From Deltaproteobacteria bacterium (lineage in GTDB: Bacteria; Desulfobacterota; Binatia; UBA12015): a stretch of 44,878 nucleotides of DNA. The stretch is from assembly GCA_016874715.1 (NCBI GenBank), contig VGTK01000020.1, positions 1 through 44,878 of the forward strand, in the 5' to 3' direction. Positions 25,404 to 36,069 of the stretch are shown piece by piece. Position 1 is the first letter of the stretch; each line of letters starts with the position of its first letter. The translations under genes were made by a program, and so were the position numbers. The notes beneath the pieces are model-generated. The model was not told the origin of the DNA and did not search any database. It saw only the letters and a program-made list of their open reading frames with translations.

Positions 25404-27338
25404 TCACACAACCAGCGTCTCGCCCTCCGCCCCGGGCTGTTTCCGCTCTGCGTCGCGGACGCGCGCCGCGGCCAGCGCCGCCGCGAGCTTCTCGCCCTCG
25501 AGCGTCTCCTCGCGCTCGAGCGTCCTCGCGAGACCGGCGAGACCTTCGCGCCGCTCCGCCAGCAGCTGTCTTGCCGTCTCGTGCGCCCCTCGCACGAGTG
25601 CCGCAACCTCCACGTCGATCGCCTCGTTGGTCGCCTCGCTCGCAGCCTGCGAGTGGCCGAGGAAGCCGTCTCCGAGGAAGACCGACTCGCGGCGCCCGTA
25701 GCTCATGGGCCCAAGGCGCTCGCTCATCCCGAACAGGCAGACCATCTGCCTCGCGAGCTGGGAGGCGCGCTCGAGATCGTCCTGGGCCCCGGTGCTGACG
25801 TCCCCGAACACCAGCTCCTCCGCGACCCGGCCGCCGAGCATCACCGCGAGGCGATCGACCAGCTCGCTGCGTCGCGCCAGCACGCGATCTTCCGTCGGTA
25901 GCTGCATGGTGAAACCCAGGGCACCGATCGAGCGCGGAATGATGGTGATCTTGCTGACCGGGTCACAGTTCGGCAGGAGTGCTGCGACCAGTGCGTGCCC
26001 CGACTCGTGGTGCGCTACCAGGGTACGGTCCTGCGGACGCAGCACGCGGCTCCGCCGCTCGAGTCCCGTCATCAGGCGATCCGCCGCGAGCAGGAAGTGG
26101 CGCGTCTCGACGGCGTCGGCGCCCTGCTGCGCCGCCAGCAGCGCCGCCTCGTTGACGAGGTTGGCGAGATCGGCACCGGACAGGCCCGGCGTGCGCGCCG
26201 CGAGGTCGTCGAGGTCGACGTTCGGGGCCGCGGTCACGTTCTTGAGGTGGACCTGCAGGATCTTCGCGCGCCCGACGCGGTCGGGCATCTCGACGATGAT
26301 GCGGCGGTCGAAGCGTCCGGCACGCAGCAGCGCCTGGTCGAGCACTTCCGGACGGTTGGTCGCCGCCAGCAGAACCACCCCCTTCGACGCGTCGAAGCCG
26401 TCCATCTCGACGAGGAGCTGGTTCAACGTCTGCTCCTGCTCGTCGTGACGGCCCATCTGCAGCCCCGCGCCGGCGCGCGACTTCCCGACCGCGTCGAGCT
26501 CGTCGATGAACACGATGCACGGCGCCTTCGCCTTCGCCTGCTCGAACAGATCGCGGACGCGCGCCGCGCCCAGGCCGACGAACATCTCGATGAACTCGGA
26601 TCCGCTGATGGAGAAGAACGGCACGTGCGCCTCGCCGGCGATCGCACGGGCCAGCAGCGTCTTCCCGGTCCCCGGGGACCCGACGAGCAGCACGCCCTTC
26701 GGAATCCGCCCGCCGAGTCGCTGGAACTTCGCCGGATCCCGCAGGAACGAGACCACCGCCTCGAGCTCGGCCTTCGCCTCGTCGATGCCCGCGACGTCGC
26801 TGAAGCGCGCCGCGACGTCGTTCTCGCCGTAGATTTTTGCCTTGTTGCGGCCGAACGAGAGGGCTCCCGCCGCGCCGCCCGGGCCCATCCGGCGCGCGAC
26901 GAGGTTCCACATGAGCATGATGAGGGCGAACGGCAGCAGCCAGCCGAGGAGCAGCGTCCGCCAGAAATTGTCGGCGATCTCGCCCGAGAACGTCACGCCG
27001 TGCTCCGTGAGGGTCTTCACGAGCGTCGACAGCTCGAGCCCGGGCGGTCGCGTCGCCACGAAGGTCGGACGCTGGTCCGGCGAGAGGCTGCCCATCATGC
27101 CCCGTGCCTTCTCGACCTGCTTCTGGAGCTCGCCGTCGAGCGGGGTCTCGGGGCGCAGCTGGAAGCGGATCTCGTCCGTGGTGATCATCGCGCGCTCGAC
27201 GCGATTCTCCTCGGCGAGGCGCTGCAACTCGCTGTAGCTCACCTGGACCGGGCGCGGAGCAACGAAGATCGTCTGCGCGAGCAGGATCAGCAGGAGCGCC
27301 GCCGGCAGGTACCACAACGAGAGCTTGAGATTCTTCAT
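25404..27338 (-). CDS. ftsH: ATP-dependent zinc metalloprotease FtsH
   Basis: 644 aa, ATG start. Membrane-anchored AAA+ protease that degrades misfolded and regulatory membrane proteins; its peptidase faces the cytoplasm. Two membrane helices (residues 8-26 and about 127-147) flank a ~100-residue periplasmic domain. Walker A is GSPGTGKT (220-227), Walker B IVFIDE (275-280), and the second region of homology [19 protein letters not shown]. The zinc site is HESGH (444-448), with Ser where HEAGH is usual, and Walker A has Ser for the common Pro; both are conservative. It is the last gene of an asnS-coaE-ftsH run rather than next to tilS or folP. Other FtsH copies may exist elsewhere. Confidence 0.95.
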   Translation of the reverse strand: MKNLKLSLWYLPAALLLILLAQTIFVAPRPVQVSYSELQRLAEENRVERAMITTDEIRFQLRPETPLDGELQKQVEKARGMMGSLSPDQRPTFVATRPPGLELSTLVKTLTEHGVTFSGEIADNFWRTLLLGWLLPFALIMLMWNLVARRMGPGGAAGALSFGRNKAKIYGENDVAARFSDVAGIDEAKAELEAVVSFLRDPAKFQRLGGRIPKGVLLVGSPGTGKTLLARAIAGEAHVPFFSISGSEFIEMFVGLGAARVRDLFEQAKAKAPCIVFIDELDAVGKSRAGAGLQMGRHDEQEQTLNQLLVEMDGFDASKGVVLLAATNRPEVLDQALLRAGRFDRRIIVEMPDRVGRAKILQVHLKNVTAAPNVDLDDLAARTPGLSGADLANLVNEAALLAAQQGADAVETRHFLLAADRLMTGLERRSRVLRPQDRTLVAHHESGHALVAALLPNCDPVSKITIIPRSIGALGFTMQLPTEDRVLARRSELVDRLAVMLGGRVAEELVFGDVSTGAQDDLERASQLARQMVCLFGMSERLGPMSYGRRESVFLGDGFLGHSQAASEATNEAIDVEVAALVRGAHETARQLLAERREGLAGLARTLEREETLEGEKLAAALAAARVRDAERKQPGAEGETLVV

Positions 27339-27475
27339 CCGATTCGAGGGTCCCCTGCGCGAAGAGGCCAGGCGGACGGGCCCGCAGCGCGACGGCGCGC
27401 CGGCTTCGAGCCGACGGGAGAACGGCAGCGGAGCGCGCCACTCGCTGGTTCAGAGTAAGGCCACGAGAGCCTGTG

Positions 27476-28075
27476 TCAACGCGGGACGACCGCCTGCCAC
27501 AGGCCGGCCAGCCGCGCCCGGAGGTCGTCGATGGTGCCGAGGTTCTCGATCACCACGTCCGCCGCGCTGCGGCGCTCGGCGTCGGTCATCTGCTTCGCGA
27601 TCCGTGCGTCGGTCTCGGACGCACCCATGCCGCGCTGCGCGGCGAGCCGCTCGACCACGTCGTCTCGGCGCGCAGAGATCACCCAGACTTGGTCGACCAA
27701 CGAGCGCCATCCGGCCTCGAGCAGAATGGCGGCCTCGACCACGACCACGCGGACCTCTCCCGCGGCACGTGCCTGCGCGATGCGGCGCTCGAGCTCCGCG
27801 CGGATCAGCGGGTGGACGATCGCGTTCAGCCGCTCGAGCTTCGCTCCGTCTGCGAAGACCATGGGTCCCAGAGTCTTGCGGTCGATGCGGCCGTCCGCGC
27901 CGACGACGTCGCCACCGAATTCCGCGACGATCGCGTCGAAGCCCGGCTTGCCCGGTTCGTACACCTCGTGCCCGACGAGATCGGCGTTGAGGACCGCCGC
28001 ACCGAGCTCCGCGAGGATCGCCGAGGCGACGCTCTTGCCCGAGCCAATGCCTCCGACGAGGCCGATGACGAGCAT
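27476..28075 (-). CDS. coaE: Dephospho-CoA kinase
   Basis: 199 aa from the ATG at 28075. It phosphorylates the 3' hydroxyl of dephospho-CoA, the last step of CoA synthesis. P-loop GLVGGIGSGKS (residues 5-15), then LGAAVLNADLVGHEVYEPG with the conserved Asp. The lid and substrate motifs RKTLGPMVFADGAKLERLNAIVHPLI and VVVEAAILLEAGW are classical. The C-terminus has RIAKQMTDAERRSAADVVIENLGTIDDLRARL. It lies 56 bp after asnS and 137 bp before ftsH. Confidence 0.94.
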   Translation of the reverse strand: MLVIGLVGGIGSGKSVASAILAELGAAVLNADLVGHEVYEPGKPGFDAIVAEFGGDVVGADGRIDRKTLGPMVFADGAKLERLNAIVHPLIRAELERRIAQARAAGEVRVVVVEAAILLEAGWRSLVDQVWVISARRDDVVERLAAQRGMGASETDARIAKQMTDAERRSAADVVIENLGTIDDLRARLAGLWQAVVPR

Positions 28076-28131
28076 GCGCGGGTTCTGGCAACCTGTCGGC
28101 GGGCCCGCAAGGGCCGCGCCGGGGGAGACCC

Positions 28132-29427
<1,296 letters not shown>

Positions 29428-29493
29428 GGCCCGCCTTTACGAGACCATCCCCGGGAAGCGCAATCGGGATCGGGTGTTTTCGCACGTCACGCC

Positions 29494-29550
29494 TTGACTG
29501 TCAGGAGCCGCCAGTTTAGTAATTCCCCCTAAGCAGGTCGGAATAATTCC
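29494..29550 (+). promoter_or_regulatory. Probable promoter/operator region of the isc operon
   Basis: This AT-richer island in the asnS-iscS gap contains TTGACT at 29494 as a -35 candidate with TAGTAA 17 bp downstream (a poor -10). Just after it lies the palindrome GGAAT-A-ATTCC at 29540-29550, plus a looser GCAGG...CCTGC pair around it. It is a reasonable place for Rrf2/IscR-type control by the regulator encoded at 34615. It does not match a consensus IscR site that I can recall. Confidence 0.4.
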
Positions 29551-29591
29551 TGCCGATGACGACCGGGCGAGCCCGGACCGGGAACCAGCCG

Positions 29592-30842
29592 ATGAGCGTG
29601 CCGAAGCGGATCTACATGGACAACCACGCCACCACCCCGATGGACCCGCGGGTCCTCGAGGCGATGCTGCCGTATTTCGGCGAGCACTTCGGCAACGCGG
29701 CGAGCCGGAACCACTCGTTCGGCTGGGAGGCCGAGAACGCCGTCGACCAGGCCCGGGAGCAGGTGGCGGACGTGATCGGCGGCAAGCCGAAGGAGGTCAT
29801 CTTCCTCTCCGGCGCCACCGAGTCCGACAACCTCGCGATCAAGGGCGTCGTCGAGTTCTACAGGGACAAGGGCAACCACATCATCACCGCCGCGACCGAG
29901 CACAAGGCGGTGCTCGACACCTGCAAGGCGCTCGAGCGCAAGAAGCTCGCCACGGTCACGTATCTGCAAGTCGACCAGCAAGGCCGGGTGAGCGTCGACC
30001 AGGTTCGCGAGGCCATCACCGACAAGACGATCCTGATCTCGATCATGGCCGCGAACAACGAGATCGGAACGATCCAGCCCGTGGCCGAGATCGGTGCGCT
30101 CGCGAAGGAGAAGGGGATCCTCTTCCACACCGACGCGACGCAGGGCTTCGGCAAGCTGCCGCTCGACGTGAGCGAGCTCGGCGTCGACCTCGTCTCGGGC
30201 ACCGGCCACAAGATCTACGGGCCGAAGGGCTGCGGCTTCCTGTGGGTGCGCTCCAAGGGCCCGCGCGTGCGCTTGACCGCGCAGATGGACGGCGGCGGTC
30301 ACGAGCGCGGCATGCGCTCGGGCACGCTGAACGTGCCGGGCATCGTCGGACTCGGCACCGCGGCGCAGATCGCGAAGTCCGAGATGACGGCCGAGGCCGG
30401 CCGCGTGACGGCGCTCCGCGACCGGCTGCACCGGCTGATCACCGACGAGCTGGACGAGGTCTACCTCAACGGGCACCCGACCCACCGCCTACCGGGCAAC
30501 CTGAACCTGAGCTTCGCGTACATCGAGGGCGAGTCGATGCTGATGGGCCTGAACGGCTCGGCGCACGGCGACCTGCCGGCGATCGCGGTGTCGTCGGGCT
30601 CGGCGTGCACGTCGGCGACGCTCGAGCCCTCGTACGTTCTCAAGGCGCTCGGTGTCGGCGACGAGCTTGCGCACACGTCGATCCGATTCGGCCTGGGCCG
30701 CTTCAACACCGAGGAAGAGGTCGACTACGTCGCGGAGCGCGTCATCTCCGAGGTGAAGCGGCTGCGCGAGCTGTCGCCGCTCTACGAGATGGCCAAGGAA
30801 GGAATCGACCTCAAGCAGTACTTCGCGGGCGTGCAGCACTGA
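29592..30842 (+). CDS. iscS: Cysteine desulfurase, IscS type
   Basis: 416 aa from the ATG at 29592 ([16 protein letters not shown] matches the family start). An ATG at 29556 would add 12 residues. A PLP enzyme that converts cysteine to alanine and passes sulfur to IscU. The cofactor Lys is in [12 protein letters not shown], and the catalytic Cys lies in the long flexible loop [17 protein letters not shown], as expected for group I desulfurases. The His in [10 protein letters not shown] stacks on PLP. It is the first gene of an isc operon; a copy of the dispersed repeat begins at its stop codon. Confidence 0.96.
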   Translation: MSVPKRIYMDNHATTPMDPRVLEAMLPYFGEHFGNAASRNHSFGWEAENAVDQAREQVADVIGGKPKEVIFLSGATESDNLAIKGVVEFYRDKGNHIITAATEHKAVLDTCKALERKKLATVTYLQVDQQGRVSVDQVREAITDKTILISIMAANNEIGTIQPVAEIGALAKEKGILFHTDATQGFGKLPLDVSELGVDLVSGTGHKIYGPKGCGFLWVRSKGPRVRLTAQMDGGGHERGMRSGTLNVPGIVGLGTAAQIAKSEMTAEAGRVTALRDRLHRLITDELDEVYLNGHPTHRLPGNLNLSFAYIEGESMLMGLNGSAHGDLPAIAVSSGSACTSATLEPSYVLKALGVGDELAHTSIRFGLGRFNTEEEVDYVAERVISEVKRLRELSPLYEMAKEGIDLKQYFAGVQH

Positions 30843-30897
30843 CGCCTGCGCCGGCTTCGCCGACCACGAAGGACGAGGCGGCAGGGGTTCTCGATCC
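30841..30897 (+). repeat. One unit of the stop-anchored repeat inside the isc operon (iscS-iscU spacer)
   Basis: A 57-bp unit that is more diverged than the others after position 35. Its GA completes the iscS TGA (30840-30842). The core ACGAAGGACG and the stem-loop CGGC-TTC-GCCG are kept. The remaining spacer to iscU (30898-30939) is unrelated. The hairpin could tune processing or translation between iscS and iscU. Confidence 0.7.
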
Positions 30898-30939
30898 GGC
30901 CCGCCGGACAACGAAGCAGAGCGAAACGGAGAACGAAGC

Positions 30940-31356
30940 ATGGCCGAATACAGCCCCAAGGTGCTCGATCACTACAGCAACCCGCGCAACGTCGGATCCT
31001 TCGCCAAGGACGAGGAGAACGTCGGCACGGGAATCGTCGGCGCACCGGAGTGCGGCGACGTCATGAAGCTGCAGCTCAAGATCAACGACGACGGCATCGT
31101 CGAGGACGCCAAGTTCAAGACCTTCGGCTGCGGCAGCGCGATCGCGAGCTCGAGCTACGTGACCGAGCTCGTGAAGGGCAAGTCCGTCGCGGAGGTCTCG
31201 CAGATCAAGAACTCCCTGCTCGTCGAGGAGCTCTCGCTGCCTCCCGTCAAGATCCACTGCTCGGTGCTCGCCGAGGACGCCATCAAGGCAGCCGTCAAGG
31301 ACTGGCAGGAGCGCCACGACGCCAAGGCGGCGAAGTCGGACAAGCCCGCCGCCTGA
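30940..31356 (+). CDS. iscU: Fe-S cluster assembly scaffold IscU
   Basis: 138 aa, ATG start. Scaffold on which 2Fe-2S clusters are built. The three ligand cysteines are visible: GAPECGDVMKLQL, KTFGCGSAIASSS, and KIHCSVLAEDAIKAA. The conserved Asp follows the first Cys. The HscA-recognition segment reads LPPVKIHC, the family LPPVK motif. A short Ala/Lys tail is added at the C-terminus. It follows iscS after a spacer of about 97 bp that contains an intergenic repeat. Confidence 0.96.
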   Translation: MAEYSPKVLDHYSNPRNVGSFAKDEENVGTGIVGAPECGDVMKLQLKINDDGIVEDAKFKTFGCGSAIASSSYVTELVKGKSVAEVSQIKNSLLVEELSLPPVKIHCSVLAEDAIKAAVKDWQERHDAKAAKSDKPAA

Positions 31357-31406
31357 AGCGCCCGGGGCCGCAACGCAGAGACGCGCAGACGGAAGGACCG
31401 AGAGCC

Positions 31407-31739
31407 GTGGCAGCAGCCGGAATCACGTTGACCGACAACGCCGTCGAGAAGATCCTGACCCTGGTCGCGAACGACCAGAGCGACGAGAAGGGCCTGCGCG
31501 TCAAGGTCGTCGGCGGCGGCTGCTCGGGCCTGTCCTACAAGATGGACCTCGACCAGAAGCGCGATGGCGACCGTGTGTTCGAGCGCGACGGCGCGCGCAT
31601 CATCGTCGACCGCAAGAGCTACCTCTACCTCAACGGCACCGAGCTCGACTACGCCGACGACCTGATGCATGCCGGCTTCAACCTGCGGAACCCGAACGTC
31701 AAGCGAAGCTGCGGCTGCGGGGCGTCCTTCGGGGTCTGA
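31407..31739 (+). CDS. iscA: A-type Fe-S carrier IscA
   Basis: 110 aa, GTG start at 31407 with GGAAGGA about ten bases upstream. A-type carrier that transfers clusters to target proteins. Ligand cysteines sit in GGGCSGLSYKM and the C-terminal SCGCGASFGV (C-x-C pair). ErpA is a close relative, but the location between iscU and hscB supports IscA. The TGA is separated by one base from the hscB GTG. Confidence 0.93.
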   Translation: MAAAGITLTDNAVEKILTLVANDQSDEKGLRVKVVGGGCSGLSYKMDLDQKRDGDRVFERDGARIIVDRKSYLYLNGTELDYADDLMHAGFNLRNPNVKRSCGCGASFGV

Positions 31740-31740
31740 C

Positions 31741-32409
31741 GTGCACGCGATCCGCTGCCGGAGCTGCGGCGAGGCACAGCCGCCGGCGTTCTTCTGTCGG
31801 AGCTGCGACGCGATGCAAGCGCTGCCGCAGGACACCGACTACTTCGCCGTGCTCGGGCTGCCGCCCCATCCGGGCCTGGACGGTGTCGATCTCGATCGAC
31901 GCTACTACGAGCTGAGCCGCAAGCTGCACCCCGACCGCTACCAGACTCGTCCGGTAGCGGAGCAGCGCGCGAGCGTACAGGCGACCGCGCTGCTCAACGC
32001 GGCGCACAGGACGCTGCGCGACGTCGAGGCGCGCGGTCGCTACTGGCTCGTCCGCTCGGGCGACAGCCTCGCGCGCGAGAACCGGAGCGTTCCGCCGCGG
32101 CTCGCGGCGTACGTGTTCGACGTGCAGGAGAAGCTGGCCGACGTCCGCGCATCGGTGAACGGCGCGGCATCCGCGCTGCGGAGCGAGCTGGTCGAGACAC
32201 AGCGCGAGCTGAGCGAGCGTCTCGACCGTCAGCGCGCGATGCTGACCGACATGCTTCGCGGCTGGCCGGCGGAGGACCTCGCGGCGGGAGCGTCGCTGGC
32301 AGCGGACGAGCGTCGTCCGGCAGCGCTGCGCGAGCTGAAGAACGTCCTTTCGGAGCTCTCCTACCTGCGGACGCTCGACCGCGACCTGCAGAACGCACTC
32401 GGGGCTTGA
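31741..32409 (+). CDS. hscB: J-domain co-chaperone HscB with N-terminal zinc-finger-like cysteines
   Basis: 222 aa, GTG start one base after iscA. The J-domain (residues ~33-100: [35 protein letters not shown] with HPD at 63-65) stimulates HscA; the C-terminal helical part binds IscU. The N-terminus carries C-x2-C-x9-C-x2-C (C6, C9, C19, C22). Such a tetracysteine module is known from mitochondrial HSC20 but not from E. coli HscB, and makes this protein about 50 residues longer. The GTG start is favoured because it retains this module and fits the tight spacing. Confidence 0.9.
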   Translation: MHAIRCRSCGEAQPPAFFCRSCDAMQALPQDTDYFAVLGLPPHPGLDGVDLDRRYYELSRKLHPDRYQTRPVAEQRASVQATALLNAAHRTLRDVEARGRYWLVRSGDSLARENRSVPPRLAAYVFDVQEKLADVRASVNGAASALRSELVETQRELSERLDRQRAMLTDMLRGWPAEDLAAGASLAADERRPAALRELKNVLSELSYLRTLDRDLQNALGA

Positions 32410-32410
32410 C

Positions 32411-34231
32411 GTGGCACGCATCGTCGGAATCGATCTCGGCACGACCAACAGCCTCGTGGCCGTCATGCGCGACGGGCGGCCGGAGATCCTGCCGGACCCG
32501 CACACCGGATCGCCGCTGCTGCCGTCCGCCGCCTCCCTGCTGCCCGACGGAACGTTCCTGGTCGGAGAGTCGGCGCGCCGCCGGGCGGCGCTGCACCCCC
32601 ACGCCTCGATCCTCTCCGTCAAGCGCTTCATGGGCGTCGGTCTCGAGCACGTCGACGACCAGGATCGCCGCGAGCACGCGTTCGACCACGGGACCGGTGC
32701 ACTGCAAGTCGTTCTCGAGGACGGCGCGGGTGGGACGCGAAAGGCCTCGCCCCCCGAGGTCTCGGCGCTGATCCTGCGCGAGCTGAAGCGCCGCGCCGAG
32801 AACGCGCTCGGGGAGGAAGTCACACGCGCGGTCATCACCGTGCCCGCGTACTTCAACGACAGCCAGCGCCAGGCGACGCGAGACGCGGGCCGTCTCGCCG
32901 GCCTCGACGTCCTGCGGCTCGTGAACGAGCCCACGGCCGCGGCCCTCGCCTACGGCCTCGACAAGCAGGAGGAGGCGCTGGTCGCCGTCTTCGACCTCGG
33001 CGGCGGGACCTTCGACGTGTCGATCCTGCAGCTCCGCGAGGGGCTGTCCGAGGTCCTCGCGACGGGCGGCGACACCCGCCTCGGAGGCGACGACTTCGAC
33101 CGCCGGGTGATCGCACTCCTGCAGACGGAGCTCGGCGGCGACGCGTGGTCGGCCGAGGATCTCGCGATCCTGCGCGACGCGGCAGAGCGCGCGAAGCGCG
33201 AGCTGTCGGCGGCGCACGTCGCGACGGTGGAGGTCCCGCTCGGCAGCGGCACGCGCGTCGTCCGGCTCACGCGCGAGGCCTTCGAGGCCGCGAGCACGGA
33301 TCTGGTCGAGCGTACCCTCAGCCGCTGCCGGCAGGCCCTCAAGGACGCGGGCAAGCAGGCGCGCGACGTCGACCACGTGATCCTGGTCGGCGGTGCAACG
33401 CGCGTCCCGGCCGTACGCCGCGCGGTCGAGGGCCTCTTCGGCAAGGCACCGCACGCCGACATCGACCCCGACGCGGTCGTGGCACTGGGCGCCGCCGTGC
33501 AGGCCGGCATCCTGTCGGGCGGCTCGAGCGACATGCTGCTGCTCGACGTCGTTCCCCTGTCGCTCGGCATCGAGACCATGGGCGGCGTCTTCACGCGGCT
33601 CATCGATCGCAACACGACGATCCCCGCGGCCGCACGCGAGCAGTTCACGACCGCCGTCGACGACCAGACGCACGTCGAGGTCCACGTCCTGCAGGGCGAG
33701 CGAGAGCTCGCCAAGGACTGTCGCAGCCTCGCCCTCTTCCGCATCCCGATCGAGCCGGCGACCGCCGGCCTGCCACGCGTCGAGGTGACCTTTCTGATCG
33801 ACGCGAACGGCATCCTGTCGGTGTCGGCGCGCGATGTGCGGACCAATCGTGAGCACTCGATCGAGGTCAAGCCGAGCTACGGCCTCACCGAGGAGCAGAT
33901 GGAGAACATGCTCGAGGAGGCGTTCGACCTCGCCGAGGAGGACTTCGCGCAGCGCCAGCTGCTCGAGGCGCGCGTCGAAGCCGAGTCGATCCTGCACGCG
34001 ACGCAGAAGGCCGAGCGCCTGCACGAGCAGCTCCTCGACGTGGCCGAGCGCGCCACCATCGAGCGCGCCGCGTCCGCGCTGCGCGAGGCGTGCACCGGCA
34101 CGGATCACAACCGCATCCGCGATCTCATCGAAGCCCTGAACGAGGCCGGGCGGCCGTTCGCGCAGCGCATCATGGACGCCTCGATCAAGGTGGCCCTCGA
34201 GAGCAAGAGCGCCTACGAGCTCGCCGGATGA
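32411..34231 (+). CDS. hscA: Hsp70-type chaperone HscA
   Basis: 606 aa, GTG start one base after hscB. Hsp70-type ATPase for Fe-S transfer from IscU. Motifs: [14 protein letters not shown] (phosphate 1), [34 protein letters not shown] (phosphate 2), [14 protein letters not shown] (adenosine), and the substrate domain [14 protein letters not shown]. The shorter length and the ISC location distinguish it from DnaK. Its stop overlaps the ferredoxin ATG (ATGA). Confidence 0.95.
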   Translation: MARIVGIDLGTTNSLVAVMRDGRPEILPDPHTGSPLLPSAASLLPDGTFLVGESARRRAALHPHASILSVKRFMGVGLEHVDDQDRREHAFDHGTGALQVVLEDGAGGTRKASPPEVSALILRELKRRAENALGEEVTRAVITVPAYFNDSQRQATRDAGRLAGLDVLRLVNEPTAAALAYGLDKQEEALVAVFDLGGGTFDVSILQLREGLSEVLATGGDTRLGGDDFDRRVIALLQTELGGDAWSAEDLAILRDAAERAKRELSAAHVATVEVPLGSGTRVVRLTREAFEAASTDLVERTLSRCRQALKDAGKQARDVDHVILVGGATRVPAVRRAVEGLFGKAPHADIDPDAVVALGAAVQAGILSGGSSDMLLLDVVPLSLGIETMGGVFTRLIDRNTTIPAAAREQFTTAVDDQTHVEVHVLQGERELAKDCRSLALFRIPIEPATAGLPRVEVTFLIDANGILSVSARDVRTNREHSIEVKPSYGLTEEQMENMLEEAFDLAEEDFAQRQLLEARVEAESILHATQKAERLHEQLLDVAERATIERAASALREACTGTDHNRIRDLIEALNEAGRPFAQRIMDASIKVALESKSAYELAG

Positions 34232-34551
34232 AGCACATGGTCACGTTTCTCCCGATGAACGTCACGGTCGAGGTCGACGACGCGGACTTTCCGTACGGCG
34301 ACCACGGCAAGCCCGGCTCGATCCTCGACATCGCCATCCAGAATCGCATCCGCCTCGAGCACAACTGCGGCGGCAACTGCGCGTGCACGACCTGCCACGT
34401 GATCGTTCGCGCGGGCGCCGACAACCTGTCCGAGATGGACGAGTGCGAGGAAGACAAGCTCGATCAAGCGCCCGGGCTGACGCCGTACTCGCGGCTCGGG
34501 TGCCAGTCGGTCGTGACCGGGGACGTGACGGTCGAGATTCCCGATGTGTGA
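34228..34551 (+). CDS. fdx: ISC-type 2Fe-2S ferredoxin
   Basis: 107 aa; ATG overlaps the hscA stop by 4 bp. Adrenodoxin-type ferredoxin supplying electrons for cluster assembly. The cluster cysteines are C47-x5-C53-x2-C56 ([16 protein letters not shown]) and C92 (RLGCQSV). The acidic helix [11 protein letters not shown] is the partner-docking region. Length and position after hscA are canonical. Confidence 0.95.
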   Translation: MKHMVTFLPMNVTVEVDDADFPYGDHGKPGSILDIAIQNRIRLEHNCGGNCACTTCHVIVRAGADNLSEMDECEEDKLDQAPGLTPYSRLGCQSVVTGDVTVEIPDV

Positions 34552-34614
34552 GGCAGCGACCAGCCGGCGGCGCCGTCCGGCCGGGTCGCGTCGTCGCGAG
34601 AAGGAGCCGCGCCC

Positions 34615-35109
34615 ATGGCATTGATGCAGGTGAGCCGACGGGTCGACTACGCGCTGCGTGCGGCGATCAACCTCGCCCGGCAGACGCCGGGGCGTGCGTC
34701 TTCGGTGGGCGAGATCTCGCTGCAGGAGGCGATCCCGAAGAAGTTCCTCGAGAAGATCATCCAGGACCTGATCCACGCCGGGATCGTCGTTTCCCGCCGC
34801 GGTGCGCACGGCGGCTACACGCTCGCGCGCGACCCGAGCGAGGTCTCGTTCCGTGACGTCATGGAGGCCGTGGAGGGACCGATCGCGCTCAACGTGTGCG
34901 TGGGCGACCGCACGATCTGCTCGGTCAGCGTGACCTGCGGCATGCAGCACGTCTGGGCCGAGGGCCAGCGGCGGCTGATCGAGCTCTTCGCCGCGACCAG
35001 GCTGTCCGCTCTGGCCGGCCAGATCGCACCCGGCGAGGCGGCCGCGGTCGTGCCGCAGCAGCTGCGAGGTGGCCACGATCCCGGCCGCCGCGGCGATTCG
35101 ATCGAATAG
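34615..35109 (+). CDS. Rrf2 family regulator, IscR-like
   Basis: 164 aa, ATG start with GAGAAGGAG eight bases upstream. The N-terminal winged helix (VSRRVDYALRAAINLARQ, VGEISLQEAIPKKFLEKIIQDLIHAGIVVSRRGAHGGYTLAR) is characteristic of Rrf2. Three cysteines, C95-x6-C102-x5-C108, can hold an Fe-S cluster; IscR has C-x5-C-x5-C, so spacing differs by one. In gammaproteobacteria iscR heads the operon; here it is distal. It likely senses Fe-S status and controls the isc genes. Confidence 0.88.
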   Translation: MALMQVSRRVDYALRAAINLARQTPGRASSVGEISLQEAIPKKFLEKIIQDLIHAGIVVSRRGAHGGYTLARDPSEVSFRDVMEAVEGPIALNVCVGDRTICSVSVTCGMQHVWAEGQRRLIELFAATRLSALAGQIAPGEAAAVVPQQLRGGHDPGRRGDSIE

Positions 35110-35137
35110 GCCCCGAAGCCGCCCGTCCAACGGGGGC

Positions 35138-35560
35138 ATGGAATACTCCCTCCTCGCGCGAGACGATCGTGGCACCGAGTTCCTCGAGCCCGACGTCATG
35201 ACCCCCGATCAGTTCTTCGGTCTGCTCCGCCGGCGCTCCTGGCAGGACGGTGAGCGGCGTCTCATGGCCGCCGTCCTGCAGGACGGCATCGAGAACTTCC
35301 AGAAGCACGCCTTCGCCACCGACCCTCTCGGCAAGGAGATCTTCGACGTCGAGCGAAGCTGGGTCGTGGCGCGCAACGACCCTTCCCTGTTCGCGTTCAA
35401 CACGGTCTGCGAGGTCCTCGACATCGACCCCGACTGCCTGCGCGCCGGGCTGCTTCGCTGGCTCGAGCAGCGCAAGGACGATCCCGTGCGGCTGCAGGCA
35501 CGCCATCTCGACGATCCGCGCCGGCGTGTCGAGCGCGTCGCGCTGGCCGCGGTCGGCTGA
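35138..35560 (+). CDS. Conserved hypothetical protein of the isc locus
   Basis: 140 aa from the ATG at 35138, 28 bp after the Rrf2 gene. The core WQDGERRLMAAVLQDGIENFQKH..., ERSWVVARNDPSLFAFNTVCEVLDIDPDCLRAGLLRWLEQ is a soluble helical family that I recognise from deltaproteobacterial genomes but for which I know no function. The C-terminal half resembles a small helical bundle, possibly DNA-binding, with conserved Trp and Phe. No metal motif is present. Confidence 0.65.
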   Translation: MEYSLLARDDRGTEFLEPDVMTPDQFFGLLRRRSWQDGERRLMAAVLQDGIENFQKHAFATDPLGKEIFDVERSWVVARNDPSLFAFNTVCEVLDIDPDCLRAGLLRWLEQRKDDPVRLQARHLDDPRRRVERVALAAVG

Positions 35561-35642
35561 CCCCACCGTGCCCCAGCGGCACGGCGGGAGATGACTACCG
35601 CGCGCGGCCGCAACCGGTACAGTGTGACCTCGGGAGCCCACG

Positions 35643-35951
35643 ATGCCGGTCCAGACCTACCCACCCTGCCCTGGTTGCGGCGAGAAGCTGATCCGCAAGC
35701 CGGCGGGGCGCTGTCCGCACTGTGGCGCCGACGTCGCGCAATTCGTCAGCGACGAGCGCGACCGCGAGACGCGCATCGAGCAGGTGGTGGCGATCGTCTC
35801 GACGATCCTGGTCGTGACGGTGATGATCCTCGGCGGCGGGCTCGGCATCTTCGAAGGCGTGCTGATGTACGCCGCCGCAGGCGTCTTCGTCTGGTACCTC
35901 GCCAAGGGGACGTTCTGGAGCAAGCGCTCGGGGGACACTCGGGGCGACTGA
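35643..35951 (+). CDS. Zinc-ribbon protein with two membrane segments
   Basis: 102 aa, ATG start. A C-x2-C...C-x2-C zinc ribbon at the N-terminus (PPCPGCGEKLIRKPAGRCPHCGADV) is followed by a short acidic/basic linker and a hydrophobic region with two helices (about residues 46-66 and 69-87), ending in WSKRSGDTRGD. Function is unknown; such small anchored ribbons often accompany other membrane proteins. Its TGA is completed by a tandem intergenic repeat, and it is convergent with the ABC transporter genes. Confidence 0.65.
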   Translation: MPVQTYPPCPGCGEKLIRKPAGRCPHCGADVAQFVSDERDRETRIEQVVAIVSTILVVTVMILGGGLGIFEGVLMYAAAGVFVWYLAKGTFWSKRSGDTRGD

Positions 35952-36063
35952 CGTCCATACCGGCTTCGCCGGCCACGAAGGACGGAACCGGCACGGCGTT
36001 TCCTCGGACGTCCACACCGGCTTCGCCGGCCGCGAAGGGCGGAGCCGGCGGGCGTTCCATCTG
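35950..36063 (+). repeat. Tandem pair of stop-anchored repeat units
   Basis: Two units of exactly 57 bp (35950-36006 and 36007-36063) in head-to-tail order. The GA of unit 1 completes the TGA stop of the zinc-ribbon gene. Both have the perfect hairpin CCGGC-TTC-GCCGG. Unit 2 has several transitions and one altered end. They fill almost the entire gap to the convergent permease gene, whose stop is at 36070. Confidence 0.85.
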
Positions 36064-36069
36064 CCCCCG

